64,000 bases of DNA, taken from Epiperipatus broadwayi. Its lineage: Eukaryota > Onychophora > Udeonychophora > Euonychophora > Peripatidae. The translations under genes and the position numbers were made by a program. The stretch lies in NCBI GenBank assembly GCA_028023455.1, contig JAQFVV010000186.1, forward strand, positions 1,516,700 to 1,580,699, given 5' to 3'. Positions 61,812-64,000 of the stretch are shown one piece after another. How positions within the stretch are numbered: the first letter of the stretch is position 1; every line of letters begins with the position of its first letter. The notes beneath the pieces were generated by a model. The model searched no databases and was not told where the DNA came from. It saw only the letters and a program-made list of their open reading frames with translations.

Positions 61812-62387
61812 GGACCTGTTTATTTATTTTTGATTTTGGAACCTATTAAAAAATGAAATTCTAAACGAAAAGAAAAGGCAGAGAATTTCTTACATTGGCT
61901 AGATTTCCAATGAGTTGGATTAATGGAGTAATGACTTAATTTAAATTTAGGTCTTTTCTTATCTTTTAGTCCATTTAATAGTAATTTTACTATAAAAACA
62001 AAGCATGAAATATTCAGATACACTATTTCAAATAATCAATATTCTTGGATCATCAAATAATGCCATTGGGAGTTTTATTGCCAGATCACAAAGTGGGTCC
62101 GAAAAAAAGACAACATCGTACTTGATAAAGTAGACTGATTAATTATTTTTATGCATCTTGCAACAAACTGTTAATCCTAGTAGTAATAGTTTTATTATTA
62201 ATTTCTTTGTTTTATTTCAAAGTATTATTGATAGAAAAGTTAGTGTTCTACAAATAACAATTCCTATATCATGTTTAATAGTTATTAATTTTTTTAAAAA
62301 AAATGTATTCAATTTAAAAAATAATATTTTAAGAAAAAAAATGTTGATAGAAAATGTTTTCATTGATTATTTGTACACAAATATCTG
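61812..62387. other. AT-rich spacer
   Basis: Frames at 61820-62023 and 62158-62388 have no motif. Confidence 0.4.
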
Positions 62388-62524
62388 AAAATCTATACGA
62401 TTTGTCTTGCATTGGTGGTCGAGAGGTCAGCGCGACTGCCTTTCACTTGCAGGCAGTTGCCCGGATTGCGGGTTCGCGTCCTGGCCGATGCTATGACATT
62501 TTAAAAAAAAAATCTATACGATTT
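62388..62524 (+). mobile_element. tRNA-derived SINE with 16-bp TSD
   Basis: 'aaaatctatacgattt' at 62388-62403 and 62509-62524 is a perfect TSD. The body 62404-62508 is a tRNA-like fold: a 7-bp acceptor GCAUUGG/CCGAUGC with one wobble, an A box 'tggtcgagaggtc', an anticodon-like arm CUGCC/GGCAG with an 11-nt loop, a B box GGTTCGCGTCC, and a short 'atgacatttt' plus poly(A). There is no other body. The 5' truncated copy at 31868-31978 is the same family. Confidence 0.9.
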
Positions 62525-64000
62525 CAAAACAAATAATTAAAAAATAAGTATTCACATTAATTTTATAATTTGATATTGTTTATAGTCTTTTAAAATAAGC
62601 ATAAATAAAGGGAAGATAAATTATATTCTTATAAACATCAATTTTGGAATTATATAAAATACACTATTTTTTATAAAACAACAGATATTTTTACTTTATT
62701 TTACATATATATTAGTAAAGAGACTTTGCATATCATGAACTTGCAATTTGAGTGTAATTAGAGAGACAAGACCTCAGCTTTCGTGCCTTGAGTAAATGTA
62801 TTATTGTTTATACAATGTAAACTTAAAGCAATAGATGTTACTTATGTGATGATGATGATGTTCTAAGTAAAATAATTTTGATAATGACTACAGCAATATT
62901 TAAAATAGAAAATAGACAAAAATATTTTACATAAAAGTAAAAAAGAGAGTACAGTATATGTTTGTTTATTACTAAAAATATGCTGACAGAAAAATATTTT
63001 ATAGAATATTTAAAAAATATATTCATCCCTGCAATAAGTTTTTATGATTACTAATGTTAGTTTGATGTAAAACTTTTGCTCAGGTTCGCAATTGAATAAT
63101 TTAACAAAACAACATAAATTATAGTTGTTAGGCAAACACAGGGAATGAGAGTAATTGGTATATATGGTCAAAATAATACACATTATTATTTTGAAAATAT
63201 TTAAAGTATTTTACATGTGTGTATAAATATTAGTATTGGGATCATAGATTTATTTCTAGCTTATATAAATAACTTTAATATATTTATTTATCCATTTATT
63301 TTTGCAAAAGATTTTAAGAATACAATTCTAAGAAAAGAAACTGTGGGTAACCAGTTTTAGGATAGGTAAAAATGAGAGTGTAGAATGTTGTACACACTGG
63401 ACATTATTGACTTTATTATTCATTTACTTATTGTTTCATTATTACTTTAAATTTGTACTATATTTCATTCATATACATCCTGCAATAAAAATGTGTAGTG
63501 TTTTTAATAGTCATGGTGGTCATTGGTCTCAGTTTCATTTATGCATTTATTTTATTTTGAATCTAATGCATATCTGTTAATGACAGATATTACAATGGAT
63601 CTATGGCAATAATTCATCCCATTCTCTTTATTATCATTAATATAGCATTTAATATTTGTTTCATGATTTGTAGTATTAAGGAGCTGTCTGTAAAATTAAT
63701 ACAACAAAGAAGAGAGAAGTAGCAAAAATATATAATGGTTAAGCAACCTGACTTGTATGGTATTCATACTTTAGCAATGCAAGTTGAAATGGATTGTAAT
63801 CCATTTTCAATTAATAGATTTTGCTTACTATTTGAATTTGGTTTTTTATTCATGGGGAATCTTTCTATGCTCCTTTCCAATTAATAATCACTCAGTTTTC
63901 TATAAGACCCACATACTATGAAATACTAAAGCCATCAAATGATACTCTACACTATTCTGGTAATAGAATTGTGTACTTAAACATTTTTATTCTTTATTTA
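62525..64000. other. AT-rich spacer
   Basis: Nothing recognised. The frame at 62838-63026 is AT-driven. Confidence 0.4.

Overview
The window is about three quarters A+T and contains no intact protein-coding gene that I can recognise. It looks like an AT-rich, intron-scale or intergenic stretch of an invertebrate animal genome. The reasons are: decayed non-LTR retrotransposons of several clades (RTE-like and Jockey/CR1/I-like), Penelope-like elements (PLEs) with a GIY-YIG nuclease, tRNA-derived SINEs with poly(A) and target-site duplications (TSDs), a hAT-type MITE, long TATC microsatellites, and hammerhead ribozymes of the short-stem-III kind known from animal Penelope-like elements. I cannot name the species. 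There is no prokaryotic signature (no operons, no CRISPR array, no rRNA).

Layout. 0-5 kb: a PLE tail (540-1470) broken by a foldback insertion, a second foldback insertion, a LINE remnant (3.4-4.7 kb) and a 420-bp MITE. 7-8.1 kb: two long palindromes. 9.8 kb: a decayed hammerhead. 11.1-11.6 kb: a TATC microsatellite. 13.2-15.2 kb: an RTE-like LINE on the minus strand, split by a hammerhead-bearing insertion that left a 13-bp TSD. 16.2-18.5 kb: a near-perfect hairpin and a head-to-head pair of PLE fragments. 19.4-20.5 kb: an array of three hammerhead units, two of them in tandem 458 bp apart. 21-22.2 kb: an RTE-like fragment and a young 227-bp tandem duplication. 24.4-25.3 kb: a weak LTR/PBS candidate. 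26-30.8 kb: inverted repeat composites, hammerhead units and a hAT MITE. 31.9-32.6 kb: a SINE inserted in an RTE-like fragment. 36.4 kb: the best-preserved hammerhead. 39.2-41.5 kb: a Jockey/CR1-like LINE with a nested foldback. 44.4-48.4 kb: TATC microsatellite, the second MITE copy and a 2.4-kb palindrome made of two PLE copies. 49.2-50.9 kb: the least repetitive, most CpG-containing stretch. 53.3-56.6 kb: more hammerhead units and LINE ends. 57-64 kb: palindromes, a LINE end and a SINE with an excellent TSD.

The most interesting content is a set of about thirteen hammerhead-ribozyme-like motifs in two related repeat families (A: ten copies; B: three copies). Both show the same architecture: type I, extended stem I with an internal loop, and a 2-3 bp stem III. 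In family B the outer stem I helix is maintained by wobble and complementary changes between copies. The units occur as tandem or, more often, inverted dimers, and several junctions lie at or beside the ribozyme. This is what is expected of Penelope-related or retrozyme-like retroelements that multiply through self-cleaved RNA. Many other short families here also sit as inverted dimers, so head-to-head insertion is the dominant pattern in the window.
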